A stretch of DNA of 64,000 nucleotides from Nitrosomonas sp. Nm84 (lineage in GTDB: Bacteria; Pseudomonadota; Gammaproteobacteria; Burkholderiales; Nitrosomonadaceae), in the NCBI RefSeq assembly GCF_003201565.1, contig NZ_QJJP01000001.1, positions 62,001 through 126,000 on the forward strand, written 5' to 3'. Positions within the stretch are counted from its first letter, which is position 1; every line of letters begins with the position of its first letter. Shown in pieces: positions 47,047 through 57,170 of the stretch. The notes under the pieces are model-generated. The model saw only the letters and a list, made by a program, of their open reading frames with translations, did not search any database and was not told where the DNA came from. The position numbers and the translations under genes are program-made.

Positions 47047-48495
47047 TTAAACAGGCGATTGCAGATGCCAGTCGGTTATCTGCTGATATTGGTGCGCGGC
47101 GTTCAACATCTGCGCCTCCATAAAATAATTGCCAATGATATGCAAACCGACCGGCCGATTCTTATCACCAAAACCAACCGGGATCGACATCGCCGGCAAT
47201 CCAGTCAGATTGGCTGCGCTGGTATAGATATCCGACAAATACATCTGAATCGGATCGCCGCTTTTCTCGCCCAGATTAAAAGCAACCGTGGGCGTCGTGG
47301 GACCCATGATGATATTGCACTGCTGGTAAGCTTCGGTAAAATCCTGCGCAATCAGACGACGCAGTTTTTGTGCTTTAATATAATACGCATCGTAATAGCC
47401 ATGCGACAAAACATACGTACCGATCAGAATGCGCCGTTTCACTTCCGCACCGAACCCTTGCGCGCGCGTCTTACGATACATATCACCAAGATCGCTGTAT
47501 GATGGGGCACGATGGCCATAGCGCACGCCATCAAAGCGGGATAGATTACTCGATGCTTCAGCAGGCGCCAAAACATAATAAACAGGAATCGATAGTGCTG
47601 CATTCGGCAGCGAAATCTCAACCATTTCCGCACCCAGCTTGCGATATTCATCCAGTGCTTTCTCTATTGCGCTTTCGACATCCTTGCTCATGCCTTCTGC
47701 GAAATATTCTTTAGGCAAACCGATGCGCAAACCCGCCAAGGGTTTTTGCAGATCGCGCGCATAGTCTTCGACATCTCGTTGCAGACTGGTTGAATCGCGC
47801 GGATCAAACCCGACCATAATATTCAGCAACAGCGCCAGATCTTCTGCCGATTTGGCCATGGGGCCACCCTGATCCAAGCTGGAGGCAAAAGCAATCATGC
47901 CATAACGAGATACCAATCCATACGTCGGTTTAATCCCCGAGATACCACATAACGCAGCCGGCTGGCGAATGGAGCCGCCGGTATCCGTGCCGGTCGCCGC
48001 AGGTGCCAGTCTTGCCGCCACCGCGCAAGCCGCGCCGCCGGAACTACCGCCCGGCACTGCTGCAACATCCCACGGGTTTTTCACCAATCCATAAAATGAT
48101 GTTTCATTACTTGATCCCATGGCGAATTCATCCATATTGGTCTTACCAATATTGACAGTACCCGCTTGGTTGAAACGTTCAATAACACCGGCATCATACG
48201 GTGAAATAAAGTTCGACAGCATTTTTGAGCCACAGGTGGTCAACCAACCTTTGGCGCAAAAAATATCTTTCTGGGCAATGGGAATACCAGTCAATGGACC
48301 TGCCTGTCCGGAAGCGAGCATCTTGTCCGCAGCCTGCGCTTGCGCAAGGCTTATGTCTTCATTGAGCGTAATAAACGCGTTGTACTCCGGATTAAGTTTT
48401 TTAATACGATTGAGGAATTCTGTTGTCAGCTCAGTGCTGGAAATCTTTTTTTCGGCAAGTTGACTGGAGAGCTGTTTAAGGCTGGCATTAAACAT
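47047..48495 (-). CDS. gatA: Asp-tRNA(Asn)/Glu-tRNA(Gln) amidotransferase subunit A
   Basis: Glutaminase subunit of the GatCAB complex, amidase-signature family. It has 482 residues. The catalytic Lys is in [12 protein letters not shown], followed by [15 protein letters not shown] with the cis-Ser, and the nucleophile Ser in [14 protein letters not shown]. Ammonia is channelled to GatB. 123 bp separate it from gatC. Confidence 0.97.
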   Translation of the reverse strand: MFNASLKQLSSQLAEKKISSTELTTEFLNRIKKLNPEYNAFITLNEDISLAQAQAADKMLASGQAGPLTGIPIAQKDIFCAKGWLTTCGSKMLSNFISPYDAGVIERFNQAGTVNIGKTNMDEFAMGSSNETSFYGLVKNPWDVAAVPGGSSGGAACAVAARLAPAATGTDTGGSIRQPAALCGISGIKPTYGLVSRYGMIAFASSLDQGGPMAKSAEDLALLLNIMVGFDPRDSTSLQRDVEDYARDLQKPLAGLRIGLPKEYFAEGMSKDVESAIEKALDEYRKLGAEMVEISLPNAALSIPVYYVLAPAEASSNLSRFDGVRYGHRAPSYSDLGDMYRKTRAQGFGAEVKRRILIGTYVLSHGYYDAYYIKAQKLRRLIAQDFTEAYQQCNIIMGPTTPTVAFNLGEKSGDPIQMYLSDIYTSAANLTGLPAMSIPVGFGDKNRPVGLHIIGNYFMEAQMLNAAHQYQQITDWHLQSPV

Positions 48496-48617
48496 GGTAT
48501 TTACTGATAAAGGAAATATAAAATGCTACGTACGACAATGATTGATTTAAATTGTTAAGTGGTTTTTTTATTACTATTCTTCTGACCCATTGCTTTGAGC
48601 GATACAAGTTTCTTAAT

Positions 48618-48905
48618 CTATTCAATAACCTGAGGAACTAAATAGAGGCCTGCTTCCACTTGTGGCGCTATCGACTGGCATAATTCGCGTTGATCGGTCT
48701 CGGTGACCTCGTCTTCACGTAAACGCTGCACTACACTTTGGGCATGAGACATCGGCTCTACAGTCGACGTATCCACCGCTTGCATGGTTTCAATCAGGTT
48801 AAAAATACCGGATAACTGGATCAAAGTTTCTTTTGCTTCGCCTTCATCAATCTCAATATATGCAAGATCAGCAATACGTTTTACGTCATTCACTGTGAGA
48901 GTCAT
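48618..48905 (-). CDS. gatC: Asp-tRNA(Asn)/Glu-tRNA(Gln) amidotransferase subunit C
   Basis: Small stabilising subunit of GatCAB that wraps around GatA. From the ATG at 48905 it has 95 residues, with the family pattern [12 protein letters not shown] near the N-terminus and the C-terminal extended tail LREDEVTE...[19 protein letters not shown] four codons upstream is possible but less likely. Divergent from mreB across a 138-bp region. Confidence 0.95.
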   Translation of the reverse strand: MTLTVNDVKRIADLAYIEIDEGEAKETLIQLSGIFNLIETMQAVDTSTVEPMSHAQSVVQRLREDEVTETDQRELCQSIAPQVEAGLYLVPQVIE

Positions 48906-48950
48906 GTCAATTGGCAACCTTATATTTAGATAAGTATTAGGGTATCATGC

Positions 48951-48963
48951 CCGGTTTAACCGG
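48951..48963. promoter_or_regulatory. Palindrome CCGGTT-T-AACCGG between gatC and mreB
   Basis: A perfect 6-bp inverted repeat with a 1-nt centre sits in the 138-bp divergent promoter region, 46 bp from the gatC start and 80 bp from the mreB start. ATTTTTTG follows shortly on the plus strand. It could be an operator or a small hairpin; no regulator is implied by the sequence. Confidence 0.35.
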
Positions 48964-49019
48964 CGCATTATTTTTTGATGGTTTTATTTTTTTATTCATT
49001 CTCTCGTCATAGATCATAA

Positions 49020-50102
<1,083 letters not shown>

Positions 50103-50179
50103 TCAAACTTGGCGATAAACTTTTTTCACTGATACATTGCATTAAAAATAACACCAGATCCTTATAAATACTGGACGTA

Positions 50180-51070
50180 ATGAAAACAGCTCCTCAGTTT
50201 TTCAGACATGGGCCAGGTCCGCTTGCACGACTGTTTGTATTTGTATTGCTATCCTGTTTACTCATCGCTGAAGATTTGCGTTTCAAATATTTTCCTGAGC
50301 TACGCCAAACGATTGGCGTAGTCATTTTTCCATTGCAAAAAGTCGCTTATATTCCCATCCATATCTATGATCAAATCGAAGGGCTCGTTGCCAGCTTCTA
50401 TCTCGTGGAGGAGAATATAAAATTAAAGCAGCAGTATATGGAAGATCGAGAACAACTCTTAAAATTGCATGCATTACAAGCCGAGAATGCGCAATTACGT
50501 CAATTACTTGGCGCGGTTCAACGCATTGAAACCAATACCGAAACCAAGGCTGTTCTAGCCGAAATTTTGTATACTCCACGCGATCCATTCAATCACAAAA
50601 TCACGTTGAATAAAGGTGGCTACCACAATATCCAGCTAGGTCAAGCAGTCATTGACGATAAAGGTATCGTTGGGCAAATTACGCAGCTATATCCTTGGTC
50701 ATCAGAAGTGACGCTGCTCACCGACAAGAATCATTCGGTTCCTGTACAAGTTTTGCGTAATAATTTACGCTCGGTCGTCTCAGGTACAGGTAAAAATGAT
50801 GAACTGGAACTGCGTTACTTATCGGTCAATATCGATATCCAACCAGGCGATCTGTTGGTAACATCCGGAATCGGCGGCGTCTATCCGCCGGGGATTCCTG
50901 TCGCAACGGTACTTAGAATTGAACGTGATCCTGCCGATGATTTTGCTCAAGTCATCAGTACACCGATAGCTGGCGTAGATAGAAACCGGCAAGTCTTAAT
51001 TCTATCGCTAGCGCAGTCAGTTCTGGATGATCTTATCGAGACACCTAAAATTGAACCACAAAAAAAATAA
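50180..51070 (+). CDS. mreC: Rod-shape-determining protein MreC
   Basis: Periplasmic scaffold activating PBP2. It has 296 residues. The N-terminal membrane segment (LARLFVFVLLSCLLIA, about 14-29) is followed by a coiled coil (about 72-110) and the double beta-barrel domain with IDDKGIVGQI, VLTDKNHSVPVQV-like LLTDKNHSVPVQV and LLVTSGIGGVYPPGIPV. The last 44 nt overlap the start of mreD. Confidence 0.96.
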   Translation: MKTAPQFFRHGPGPLARLFVFVLLSCLLIAEDLRFKYFPELRQTIGVVIFPLQKVAYIPIHIYDQIEGLVASFYLVEENIKLKQQYMEDREQLLKLHALQAENAQLRQLLGAVQRIETNTETKAVLAEILYTPRDPFNHKITLNKGGYHNIQLGQAVIDDKGIVGQITQLYPWSSEVTLLTDKNHSVPVQVLRNNLRSVVSGTGKNDELELRYLSVNIDIQPGDLLVTSGIGGVYPPGIPVATVLRIERDPADDFAQVISTPIAGVDRNRQVLILSLAQSVLDDLIETPKIEPQKK

Positions 51071-51602
51071 GAATAATCGGCTGGGGTTGGATGATTACTT
51101 CGGACAGGATGTATATATACCTCCCAGCAATGGATATATTGCCATCAGTTTGGCGATAGCCCTCATGTTCAACTTTTTACCGCTACATCAAGATATATTG
51201 ATTTTTAGTCCCGATTTCGTAGCGCTCACAATCGTCTACTGGAGCATCAATTACCCGCATAAAATGGGCATGAGCATCGCTTTTATCATGGGACTAATGA
51301 TGGATGTCGGCAATACCGGCATATTGGGGCAACACGCCTTAGCGTATTGTATTGTTGTGTACCTGACATTAGTGTTCGGGCGGCGATTACGCATATTCAA
51401 TGTCATGCAACAAGCACCCCAGATCAGTTTAATATTATTTACGATGCAAATAGTCACCGTTTTAGTTGCAGTATCCGGCGGTTCCGATTTGCCGACTTGG
51501 TACTATTTCTCTGCTACTGTAACAGGCACTTTATTATGGGTACCTGTTTCATTGCTATTAAGTACGCCGCTGAAGCAGAAATCAGACCCTAATGCATTAT
51601 GA
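51027..51602 (+). CDS. mreD: Rod-shape-determining protein MreD
   Basis: Small integral membrane protein of the elongasome. It has 191 residues with five or six membrane segments. The family signature is GLMMDVGNTGILGQHALAY (residues ~88-106). The N-terminal ~35 residues (MILSRHLKLNHKKNKNN...) are a basic, Asn-rich extension ahead of the first helix, made possible by a 44-nt overlap with mreC. A shorter start inside that overlap cannot be excluded. The last bases overlap mrdA by 4 nt. Confidence 0.93.
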   Translation: MILSRHLKLNHKKNKNNRLGLDDYFGQDVYIPPSNGYIAISLAIALMFNFLPLHQDILIFSPDFVALTIVYWSINYPHKMGMSIAFIMGLMMDVGNTGILGQHALAYCIVVYLTLVFGRRLRIFNVMQQAPQISLILFTMQIVTVLVAVSGGSDLPTWYYFSATVTGTLLWVPVSLLLSTPLKQKSDPNAL

Positions 51603-53512
51603 AACATAAAGTAGAGCTGCGAAATCATTCGATTGAACTGCACAAATTCCGCTTGCGTCTTACGGTGAGCGCAGGTTTTGTAATGATATTTTTTATAATA
51701 CTCTATGCGCGCTTTTATTATTTACAGATTACCCAGCAAGAACACTATCACACCTTAGCAGAAGCAAATCGCATCTCTATTCTACCGTTGGTTCCCAACC
51801 GTGGCTTGATTTATGACCGCAACGGTAAAGCCTTGGCACAAAATTATTCCGCATATGCGCTGGAAATCGTACCCAGTAAAGTTCCGGATATCGATGCCAC
51901 GCTGGATGAGCTGGGTGCGATTATTGAAATCACACCCAATGATCGCCAGCGCTTTAAGAAACTCATGAAGGAAAGCAAGCGATTTAAAAGCTTACCGATC
52001 CGCAATCGCCTTACGGATGTAGAAATTGCAAGTTTTGCAACCAATCGGTATCGATTCCCGGGTATTGAAATCAAGGCGCGTGTATTTCGTCAATACCCGG
52101 AAAAAGAAATGGTATCGCATGTAGTCGGCTACATCAGTCGTATCAATGACCAGGATCTTGAGCAACTTGAACTGAATGGCGAACTGAATAACTATCGTGG
52201 CTCTCATCATATTGGAAAAATTGGCATTGAACAAAGTTACGAAAAACAGTTGCACGGCATCACGGGTTTTGAAGAAGTAGAAACGGATGCGGCAGGACGT
52301 TCGATTCGCGTTCTATCACGCACACCGCCGGTTTCAGGCAACAACTTAATTCTTTCGTTGGATCTTGGCTTGCAGGAAGCAGCGGAAAAGGCTTTCGGTG
52401 ATCGTCGTGGTGCATTAGTTGCATTGGATCCCAATAACGGCGAAGTACTTGCGTTTGTCAGCAAACCCGGCTACGACAACAATCTTTTTATCGGCGGTAT
52501 TGACCAAGAAAACTGGAATCTGCTCAACAACTCAATTGACAGACCGCTGAATAACCGAGCATTACGCGGGGTTTATCCACCCGGATCGACATTCAAGCCT
52601 TTTATGGCGTTAGCGGCGCTGGAATTGGGAAAACGCACGGCTGAATATAGTATGAGCGACCCTGGATATTTTTCACTACCGGGTGTAGACCGCCGCTATC
52701 GTGACTGGAAACCGGGTGGTCATGGCAGAGTTAATTTACACAAATCATTGGTAGTCTCGTGCGATACTTATTACTACAGTCTTGCCAACGATCTGGGAAT
52801 AGACAATATACACAGCTTTATCGGTCAATTTGGGTTAGGAAGAAAAACCGGCATTGATATCGAAGGTGAAGTTTCCGGGCTTTTGCCCTCGTCAGCCTGG
52901 AAAATGAAGCAATATAAACAAAAATGGTATGCAGGCGACACGATCTCTGTCGCAATCGGCCAAGGTTATAATCTCGCGACCCCCTTACAACTCGCTTTTG
53001 CCACCATGGTTATCGCTAATAATGGCAAGGCATATCTGCCACGCCTGATCAAACAAATACAAAACAGTCAAACCGGAGATATCGAAGATGTTCCTGCAAA
53101 ACTGCTCTATAGCGTTAACTTAAAACCTCAGAATTTTGAAATCGTTAAAAACGCATTGGTGGATGTCACACGCCCTGGCGGCACTGCCGCTAAAGCCGGT
53201 ATCAATACCGCCTACACCTTTGCCGGCAAAACGGGCACCTCACAAGTGATCGGCATCAAACAAGGAGAACGCTACAATGAAAAATCCATCAATGAACGTC
53301 ACCGCGATCACGCCATGTTTATTGCTTATGCACCTGCAGAGAATCCTAAGATTGCTTTAGCGGTATTGGTTGAAAATACCGGAACAGGCGGCTCAACAGC
53401 AGCGCCGATTGCAAGGCAAGTATTTGATTATTTTTTATTGGGTCAATTTCCTGAAGCAACGATCGCACAATTTACCGAATCTGTTGAAGACCATGCGCAC
53501 GAGCATCTCTAA
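51599..53512 (+). CDS. mrdA: Penicillin-binding protein 2
   Basis: Elongasome DD-transpeptidase. It has 637 residues: one N-terminal membrane segment (about 22-42), a pedestal domain with VPNRGLIYDRNGKALAQNY (residues ~63-81), and a transpeptidase domain with SxxK at Ser330-Lys333 (STFK), SCD at Ser387 and KTGTS at 544-548. The ATG overlaps the mreD stop (ATGA). Its TAA stop is also the first bases of a dispersed repeat. Confidence 0.97.
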   Translation: MKHKVELRNHSIELHKFRLRLTVSAGFVMIFFIILYARFYYLQITQQEHYHTLAEANRISILPLVPNRGLIYDRNGKALAQNYSAYALEIVPSKVPDIDATLDELGAIIEITPNDRQRFKKLMKESKRFKSLPIRNRLTDVEIASFATNRYRFPGIEIKARVFRQYPEKEMVSHVVGYISRINDQDLEQLELNGELNNYRGSHHIGKIGIEQSYEKQLHGITGFEEVETDAAGRSIRVLSRTPPVSGNNLILSLDLGLQEAAEKAFGDRRGALVALDPNNGEVLAFVSKPGYDNNLFIGGIDQENWNLLNNSIDRPLNNRALRGVYPPGSTFKPFMALAALELGKRTAEYSMSDPGYFSLPGVDRRYRDWKPGGHGRVNLHKSLVVSCDTYYYSLANDLGIDNIHSFIGQFGLGRKTGIDIEGEVSGLLPSSAWKMKQYKQKWYAGDTISVAIGQGYNLATPLQLAFATMVIANNGKAYLPRLIKQIQNSQTGDIEDVPAKLLYSVNLKPQNFEIVKNALVDVTRPGGTAAKAGINTAYTFAGKTGTSQVIGIKQGERYNEKSINERHRDHAMFIAYAPAENPKIALAVLVENTGTGGSTAAPIARQVFDYFLLGQFPEATIAQFTESVEDHAHEHL

Positions 53513-53667
53513 CAGGCTTTTGAAAAACGTATTCGAGGCAGCCGATGCAAGGCAAAAACGGGCGAAAAAGCGCAATTTATACTTAATAAATGAGCATTTT
53601 GAGTCTGTTTTTAACGCCACAGCGGCAACGCAGATAGTTTTTCAATGGCCTGCAGCAGGCTGTTTAA
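53510..53667 (+). repeat. Dispersed ~150-bp repeat, copy A
   Basis: It starts with TAACAGGCTTTTGAAAAACG, whose TAA is the stop of mrdA. It carries the internal words GAGGCAGCCGATGCAAGGC, GCGCAATTTATAC, GAGCATTTTGAGTCTGTTTT and GCGGCAACGCAGATAG, and ends near GTTTTTCAATGG...CAGGCTGTTTAAA. The ends are inverted repeats of each other. AAAAACGGGC can pair with GTCTGTTTTT as an inner stem. Confidence 0.85.
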
Positions 53668-53682
53668 ATATTCTACCAGCCC

Positions 53683-54783
53683 ATGATTGAACTCAGAAAA
53701 ATTTGGTACTACTTCACGCGCTACATCGACGGCTTTCTATTGGTTGGCATTCTCACATTGATGTCGGTGGGACTGATCATTCTTTATAGCGCCACGGGTG
53801 CAAATATCAGCAAAGTCAGTCACCAAGTAATCAACATATCGGTAGCTTTGGTAGTGATGTGGTTGGTTGCCAATATCCCATTACAACAAATCAGGCGCCT
53901 TGCACTACCAATGTATGTAACAGGGCTTGCCTTACTCATTGGTGTTACATTATTCGGTGAAATCAACAATGGCGCCAGGCGCTGGCTCGATGTCGGGATC
54001 ACTAAAATCCAACCATCCGAATTGATGAAAATTGCCATTCCGCTGATGATGGCCTGGTATTTCGACAAGCATGAAATTACGCTACGCTTGCGAGATTATG
54101 TTGGCGCCACCATACTACTTATGTTGCCGGTCTTTTTGATCCTAAAGCAGCCTGACCTGGGTACGGCAATACTGATTGCGGCCAGTGGATTTTATGTGCT
54201 GTTCTTGGCCGGCTTGCCATGGCGCATCATTGTCGGATTGGGAGTAGCGGCGGCGAGCAGTTTTCCGTTTGTGTGGGCAACCATGCATGATTATCAGCGT
54301 CAGCGCATTATGACCTTGCTGGATCCCTCCCAAGATCCATTAGGCGCCGGTTACCACACCATCCAATCCTCCATCGCGATAGGCTCCGGTGGTATTATTG
54401 GTAAAGGATGGCAAAACGGTACGCAAACGCAATTGGATTTTTTACCGGAACAAAGTACCGATTTTATCTTTGCAGTCTTCTCCGAAGAATTCGGATTAGT
54501 CGGCAACACACTGTTATTACTGCTATATCTTGTGATAATCGGACGCTGCATGATCATTACTGCCAATGCATCCACGCAGTTTACGCGCCTTATTGCAGGC
54601 TCAATTACACTGACTTTCTTTACTTATATTTTCGTTAACATGGGAATGGTTAGTGGTATCCTTCCGGTCGTAGGTGTTCCACTGCCACTCATCAGTTATG
54701 GTGGCACATCCATGGTGACAATGTTGCTCGGTTTTGGTATTTTGATGAGTATTCAAACACATCCTAAACTCATAAAGACATGA
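53683..54783 (+). CDS. rodA: Peptidoglycan glycosyltransferase RodA
   Basis: SEDS-family polymerase that makes glycan strands with PBP2. It has 366 residues and about ten membrane segments. Family motifs are INNGARRWLDVG, the catalytic-Asp region KQPDLGTAI and the C-terminal VGVPLPLISYGGTSMV. A repeat element separates it from mrdA (170 bp), unusual because these two genes are normally adjacent. Overlaps rlpA by 4 nt. Confidence 0.97.
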   Translation: MIELRKIWYYFTRYIDGFLLVGILTLMSVGLIILYSATGANISKVSHQVINISVALVVMWLVANIPLQQIRRLALPMYVTGLALLIGVTLFGEINNGARRWLDVGITKIQPSELMKIAIPLMMAWYFDKHEITLRLRDYVGATILLMLPVFLILKQPDLGTAILIAASGFYVLFLAGLPWRIIVGLGVAAASSFPFVWATMHDYQRQRIMTLLDPSQDPLGAGYHTIQSSIAIGSGGIIGKGWQNGTQTQLDFLPEQSTDFIFAVFSEEFGLVGNTLLLLLYLVIIGRCMIITANASTQFTRLIAGSITLTFFTYIFVNMGMVSGILPVVGVPLPLISYGGTSMVTMLLGFGILMSIQTHPKLIKT

Positions 54784-55748
54784 CAAACGTTTATTTAACA
54801 TTTCCGCAAACCTATAAATATTTTTTGTCTGTAATCGCATCACCGGTTTCCGGATTAACATTAGCACTGATCTTCACATTGCTGACAGCTTGTAGCAGCA
54901 CACCGCAATATAATGACAAGCTAAAACACAAACGCTCCTCTGCTGCTGCAACAATTGACTCTGGTTTCGGTTCCGTTGCCAGGAAAGGCGGAGGTTATTA
55001 TCTGGATGATGGTCCAGGTGATAACCCGCCACCGGATTTGCACTTGATTCCGGATGCAGTGCCCAAAGTTGAACCGCTACGCCAGGCTAATATGCAACCT
55101 TATGTTGCATTGGGTAAATATTTTAAGCCGATGACTGAGCTTCGTCCTTATAGAGAACGTGGCGTCGCTTCGTGGTATGGCCGCCGCTATCATGGTAACA
55201 ATACTGCGTCGGGGGAAATCTATGATATGTATGCGATGACGGCTGCACACCCTACCTTACCGTTACCCAGTTACGTCCGAGTCACCAATCTGGGAAACGG
55301 CAAATCGATTATTGTGCGTCTAAATGACCGTGGTCCATTTTTATCTGATCGCTTAATCGATCTTTCCTATACAGCGGCTTATAAATTAGGAATACTGGCA
55401 GGCGGCAGTAGCCAAGTTGAAGTCGAAAGTATAATGCTCAATAGTGATTCGACCAGGCTGGCGATCTCTAAACCACCAGCCTCAGCACCGCCTATTGCCG
55501 ATAGCAATATAGCAATGGCTATGGTTTATCTGCAATTGGGAGCATTTGGCTCACCGGATAACGCACACAATTTTCTCACACACATACGCAAGAAAATTCC
55601 ATCGCTCAACAAAACCATCAACATCACAAAGAATAATGGCTTGTATAAAATTCATGCAGGCCCCTACCCAGATCAAATGCTTGCAAAACAAGCTGCCAGC
55701 ACCATTACTCAGCAACTTGCCATTACACCTGTATTAGTCATCGATTAA
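54780..55748 (+). CDS. rlpA: Septal-ring lytic transglycosylase-like lipoprotein RlpA
   Basis: Outer-membrane lipoprotein that cleaves or binds denuded glycan strands. It has 322 residues. The lipobox is LLTAC, with Cys at about residue 38. The double-psi beta-barrel domain shows GVASWYGRRYHGNNTASGE and VRLNDRGPFLSDRLIDLSY (each under 20 residues). The C-terminal SPOR domain (about 245-322) has MVYLQLGAFGSPDNAHNFL. Coupled to rodA by a 4-nt overlap; its TAA stop begins repeat copy B. Confidence 0.94.
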   Translation: MTNVYLTFPQTYKYFLSVIASPVSGLTLALIFTLLTACSSTPQYNDKLKHKRSSAAATIDSGFGSVARKGGGYYLDDGPGDNPPPDLHLIPDAVPKVEPLRQANMQPYVALGKYFKPMTELRPYRERGVASWYGRRYHGNNTASGEIYDMYAMTAAHPTLPLPSYVRVTNLGNGKSIIVRLNDRGPFLSDRLIDLSYTAAYKLGILAGGSSQVEVESIMLNSDSTRLAISKPPASAPPIADSNIAMAMVYLQLGAFGSPDNAHNFLTHIRKKIPSLNKTINITKNNGLYKIHAGPYPDQMLAKQAASTITQQLAITPVLVID

Positions 55749-55893
55749 CAGGCTGTTGCAAAACATTTTCGAGGCAGCCGAACCAGGCAAAAACAGGCGG
55801 CAAGGCGCAGTTTATGCGTAACCAATGAGTATTTCTAGCCTGTTCTTAACACCGTAGCGGCGACACAGATAGTTTTCCGGTGGCTTGTTAAAC
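55746..55893 (+). repeat. Dispersed ~150-bp repeat, copy B
   Basis: TAACAGGCTGTTGCAAAACA opens the copy on the rlpA stop codon. CAGGCAAAAACAGGC pairs with GCCTGTTCTTAAC internally. GTAGCGGCGACACAGATAG and TGGCTTGTTAAA close it. Confidence 0.85.
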
Positions 55894-55896
55894 AAT

Positions 55897-55929
55897 CAAA
55901 AAAAATCCCTATTGCAAGCAATAGGGATT
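55897..55929 (-). terminator. Strong minus-strand intrinsic terminator without an assigned gene
   Basis: AATCCCTATTG at 55904-55914 and CAATAGGGATT at 55919-55929 form a perfect 11-bp stem with a 4-nt loop. On the minus strand it is followed by a run of about eight T. It would end a transcript coming from 56 kb on the minus strand, where no convincing gene is seen. Confidence 0.8.
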
Positions 55930-56442
55930 AAAGGGCCTCGTCATAAAATCATTCATCACAATCAAAAGACTCAATGTAAAACATCTTCCTCAGTAAAGCA
56001 TCACTCCTTTTTGCATTGCGCCTTCGACAGCAGAGAGAAGATTGCGATAATCTGACTTCACTATAATACCTACTGAGTACTTTTGAAGATGAAAACAGAG
56101 AGGGAATATATCCCTATATCACGATTAGGACTGTGACTTTTCGCACACTAATGTCAAAACTGTTAGCTCGCTGCTATTAATGCAATCACCATATCTGAAT
56201 ATTATGAATTGCATTCAAAGACTCCAAACAGATTATCTTATGACCTATCATGGCTATCTGCGAGAAGATACAGGGAGTCATATAATTTATAGTGCTATAC
56301 TCACAAAGGCCTTTATCGTAAGCGAGGGAATGCTGGCTTTATGCTGATATTTTGCAAACGTATCATTAATATCAAATCCAATAAAATGGTTACCATTATT
56401 TTCTCTCTTCATTATTAGAATCTTCAGCCCCTAAATATAATC
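55930..56442. other. Intergenic region upstream of ubiJ
   Basis: No protein gene was recognised. Minus-strand frames here encode only very short peptides: one of 11 codons behind GAGGAAG, and an open stretch ending AVEGAMQKGVMLY without an ATG. A small inverted repeat AGGGA/TCCCT lies at 56101-56115. TGCTATACT near 56292-56300 could be an extended -10 for ubiJ. Together with the minus-strand terminator this interval may encode a small RNA. Confidence 0.45.
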
Positions 56443-57042
56443 ATGCTAACATCTATTGCGATAGCGCCTATTAACCATGTTTTACGTAGCGAAGGATGGC
56501 CGTGCGGACGACTACAATCTTTTATTGGTCAAACGGCTTGTATTCAGATACCTCCTTTCGTTAATTTCAAAATACTTATCGATGCAAAAGGTGAAACGCA
56601 GCAAATTGACAATAGTTTTTGTGCAGATACGACACTCACCTTGTCTCCATTCATTCTGCCCAAAATACTTGCCAGGGAAACCGCTGCATTTGAGCTGATA
56701 AAAATTAGCGGCAATCAATCTTTTGCTGAAGAATTAATCAATATTGGTAAGCAAATTAATCTCAACATGATTATTGAGCATGATCTGAGTAAAATCGTTG
56801 GAGACATCCCTGCACATCGCATCGCAAATACAGGCGAACATCTCATGCAATGGCAAACAAAAAATTTTGGCCGTATTTCTCAAGCACTGGCTGAATACTG
56901 GACAGAAGAAAATATTGTTTTAACAAAGCGCGCTACGAGTAATCAATTTATTCAAGAAGTAACAAATCTACAACACACTATTGAGAAACTAGAACAACGA
57001 TTAGATAGATTAACGCAGCAAAATACCTTAACCGGAAAGTAA
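56443..57042 (+). CDS. ubiJ: Ubiquinone biosynthesis accessory factor UbiJ (SCP2 domain)
   Basis: Lipid-binding accessory factor of the cytosolic ubiquinone-synthesis metabolon. It has 199 residues. The N-terminal SCP2-like sterol-carrier fold (about 10-110) is followed by a C-terminal helical region ending in a heptad-rich segment LQHTIEKLEQRLDRLTQQ, as in UbiJ. Followed 128 bp later by ubiB, as in many proteobacteria (ubiE-ubiJ-ubiB; ubiE is not here). Confidence 0.87.
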   Translation: MLTSIAIAPINHVLRSEGWPCGRLQSFIGQTACIQIPPFVNFKILIDAKGETQQIDNSFCADTTLTLSPFILPKILARETAAFELIKISGNQSFAEELINIGKQINLNMIIEHDLSKIVGDIPAHRIANTGEHLMQWQTKNFGRISQALAEYWTEENIVLTKRATSNQFIQEVTNLQHTIEKLEQRLDRLTQQNTLTGK

Positions 57043-57170
57043 TAAAACACAACACATTTATTTCTTCAAACGGCAACACAGATGAATTTTGATTATGAAT
57101 AAAAATAAACTCGTAATATGTTAGTTGCTTCTGTTAAATTCCAATGCTAGTCAACAAATCGATATAATCC

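Noticed and set aside
55930..56110. Short minus-strand peptide (…AVEGAMQKGVMLY) as a gene
   Set aside because: The frame has no ATG and no recognisable domain; kept only as part of the small-RNA suggestion.
57067..57090. Possible sixth repeat copy upstream of ubiB (ACGGCAACACAGATG)
   Set aside because: Only about 15 bp resemble the repeat and neither end nor the inner stem is present.
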